DNA of 6,284 nt from an uncultured Ignavibacteria bacterium (GTDB lineage Bacteria > Bacteroidota > Ignavibacteria > Kapaibacteriales > UBA2268): the NCBI GenBank assembly GCA_903911805.1, contig CAIWET010000318.1, positions 1-6,284 of the forward strand. Reading direction: 5' to 3'. Shown piece by piece: positions 5,237 to 6,284 of this stretch. The notes below the pieces were generated by a model that had not been told where the DNA came from, did not search any database, and saw only the letters and a program-made list of their open reading frames with translations. How positions within the stretch are numbered: the first letter of the stretch is position 1; every line of letters starts with the position of its first letter. The translations under genes and the position numbers were made by a program.

Positions 5237-6284
5237 TTTGTAAACTCCAGTGTATCAATAATTTTATCTTCTTCATTAAATATTTCCATTTTAACTTTGT
5301 TATTGACAATTGTTAAAATTGAGAAATGATATGCTTTTATAGACTTTAATGTGTATGCTGCACTTTCTGGGTTATAAAGTGGTGCACCAGCACCACCTAA
5401 TACAAAGTGATATACTCCATCAATTAAATTCTTTTGATAAAAATGTGAATGCCCTGCAAAAAGCATTGTTACGCCATTTGGGGTAAATATATCTTTAGAC
5501 ATTTTGATAGTTTTATCGTCTTCATTATGCCCACCAGCACAATATCCTGGTTTATGAACGGCAACGAATTTATATTTAGCCTTAGATTTTTCTAAATCAG
5601 ATTTAGCGAAATTCCATTGGTCTGAACCTTTGCTGTAATCAACATATTGATTGAGAATAAGGAAATGATAATCTCCAAATTCAAATGAATAATATTGATT
5701 TGTACCAGATTCAGATTTTGGAGATTCAACAAATGCTCTAGTATTATTTGACCAACCCTCGTGGTTACCAGTAGCATTAAAAAAGCAATATTTAGATAGT
5801 AAATCTAAATTCGATTTAGTAAAAAATTCTTCCTTAAAGGATTCATACTTGTTATTATAAGATAAATCCCCAGTTAAAATTATAAAATCAGGATCGTGCT
5901 TAATAACATTATCAGTTATTTTTGAAAACATCTTAGGATTTGATCGATTATCTCCATAAACGGCAATTCTCAATGACTTTGCATTTGGCAACAACGTTTT
6001 AAATGAATTTGTTTGAGATTGAGATTTTCCTTGAGAAACTTTATAAAAATATTTAATTCCAGGTTCCAAATTATTTAGAACAATTCTATAAACAAATGTA
6101 GGTCTTGAATAATCAGTTTTGTTAAATGATTGAGCATCCATTTTAGAAGTCATATCAGGAGTTTTTCCAAAAACCAATTGAGGAAATTCTTTAGAATCAC
6201 ATTCAACTAAAACAGTAACTGAATTAGTTGTAAGCGCTTGTAGATAAGGACTCATTAAAATTTCAGCATCAGAAAAATATGCTA
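5233..6284 (-). CDS. Purple-acid-phosphatase-like metallophosphoesterase, N-terminus cut by the window edge
   Basis: This calcineurin-type binuclear metallophosphoesterase probably removes phosphate from esters outside the cytoplasm. Numbering from the Met at 6253-6255, residues 3-88 form an N-terminal beta-sandwich typical of purple acid phosphatases (PYLQ at the start, LEPGIKYFYKV at 63-73). The catalytic domain follows: GDN with Asp102, GDLSY (129-133), GNHE (163-166), AVHKP with His224, and GHSH (268-271). The Tyr in GDxxY is the Fe(III) ligand that marks true purple acid phosphatases. The frame has no stop between 6255 and the right edge and reads AYFSDAEIL before that Met. In relatives PYLQ is preceded by a signal peptide and a short lead, so the real start very probably lies outside the window. 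The gene overlaps the dehydratase gene by 4 nt (GTGA). Substrate is unknown; phosphodiesterase activity is possible. Confidence 0.85.
   Translation of the reverse strand, partial: AYFSDAEILMSPYLQALTTNSVTVLVECDSKEFPQLVFGKTPDMTSKMDAQSFNKTDYSRPTFVYRIVLNNLEPGIKYFYKVSQGKSQSQTNSFKTLLPNAKSLRIAVYGDNRSNPKMFSKITDNVIKHDPDFIILTGDLSYNNKYESFKEEFFTKSNLDLLSKYCFFNATGNHEGWSNNTRAFVESPKSESGTNQYYSFEFGDYHFLILNQYVDYSKGSDQWNFAKSDLEKSKAKYKFVAVHKPGYCAGGHNEDDKTIKMSKDIFTPNGVTMLFAGHSHFYQKNLIDGVYHFVLGGAGAPLYNPESAAYTLKSIKAYHFSILTIVNNKVKMEIFNEEDKIIDTLEFTK
5245..5248 (-). promoter_or_regulatory. Ribosome binding site supporting the GTG start of the dehydratase
   Basis: GGAG followed by the 8-nt spacer TTTACAAA precedes GTG (5234-5236). 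It sits in the last codons of the phosphoesterase gene, whose TGA overlaps the GTG. No ATG near the expected N-terminus competes with it, so the GTG start with stop-start coupling is the best choice. Confidence 0.65.

Noticed and set aside
5592..5777. Minus-strand 61-codon frame inside the phosphoesterase gene
   Set aside because: It overlaps the phosphoesterase gene in another frame on the same strand, with no start signal or domain.

Overview
This window is AT-rich (roughly 30% G+C by eye). It carries six protein-coding genes, all on the minus strand, separated by two non-coding stretches. The proteins point to a Gram-negative-type bacterium: a lipoprotein lytic transglycosylase, a secreted NlpC/P60 hydrolase and a CcmA-like ABC ATPase with an 'ASND' switch region. 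I lean towards the Bacteroidota/Chlorobiota (FCB) side. Clear AAGGA or GGAG Shine-Dalgarno sites before several genes favour a Chlorobiota/Ignavibacteria/Kapabacteria-like lineage over Bacteroidia, where such sites are scarce. This placement is inference and of modest confidence. I see no tRNA, rRNA, CRISPR array, insertion sequence or other sign of a mobile element.

Layout in transcription order (right to left). First is a three-gene unit: a purple-acid-phosphatase-like metallophosphoesterase (5233 to the right edge, N-terminus cut off), a single-domain PLP-dependent serine/threonine dehydratase that starts with GTG and overlaps the previous stop as GTGA (4286-5236), and tsaD, the tRNA t6A37 modification enzyme, 7 nt further on (3262-4278). 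A 350-bp non-coding gap follows (2912-3261), with an all-A/T hairpin behind tsaD and a good sigma70-type promoter for the next gene. Then comes a secreted NlpC/P60 peptidoglycan endopeptidase with a Lys/Gly-rich basic segment and an acidic linker (2015-2911). Behind it is a strong intrinsic terminator (1955-1995). Only 8 nt after its T-tract the next gene starts, a CcmA-like ABC ATPase (1305-1946). That gene is followed after 1 nt by an MltD-like lytic transglycosylase lipoprotein (401-1303), which ends in a second strong terminator (341-372). The leftmost ~340 bp are non-coding and very AT-rich.

Working together: two cell-wall hydrolases of complementary specificity (peptide and glycan strand) flank an ABC ATPase with no permease in view. 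The right-hand unit is a mixed housekeeping group. I did not find a clearly new biological system. The most interesting points are an in-frame A AAA AAG slippery heptamer in the NlpC/P60 gene whose -1 frame stops two codons later, the terminator pressed against the ABC gene's start codon, and non-canonical Q-loop and H-loop residues in the ABC ATPase.
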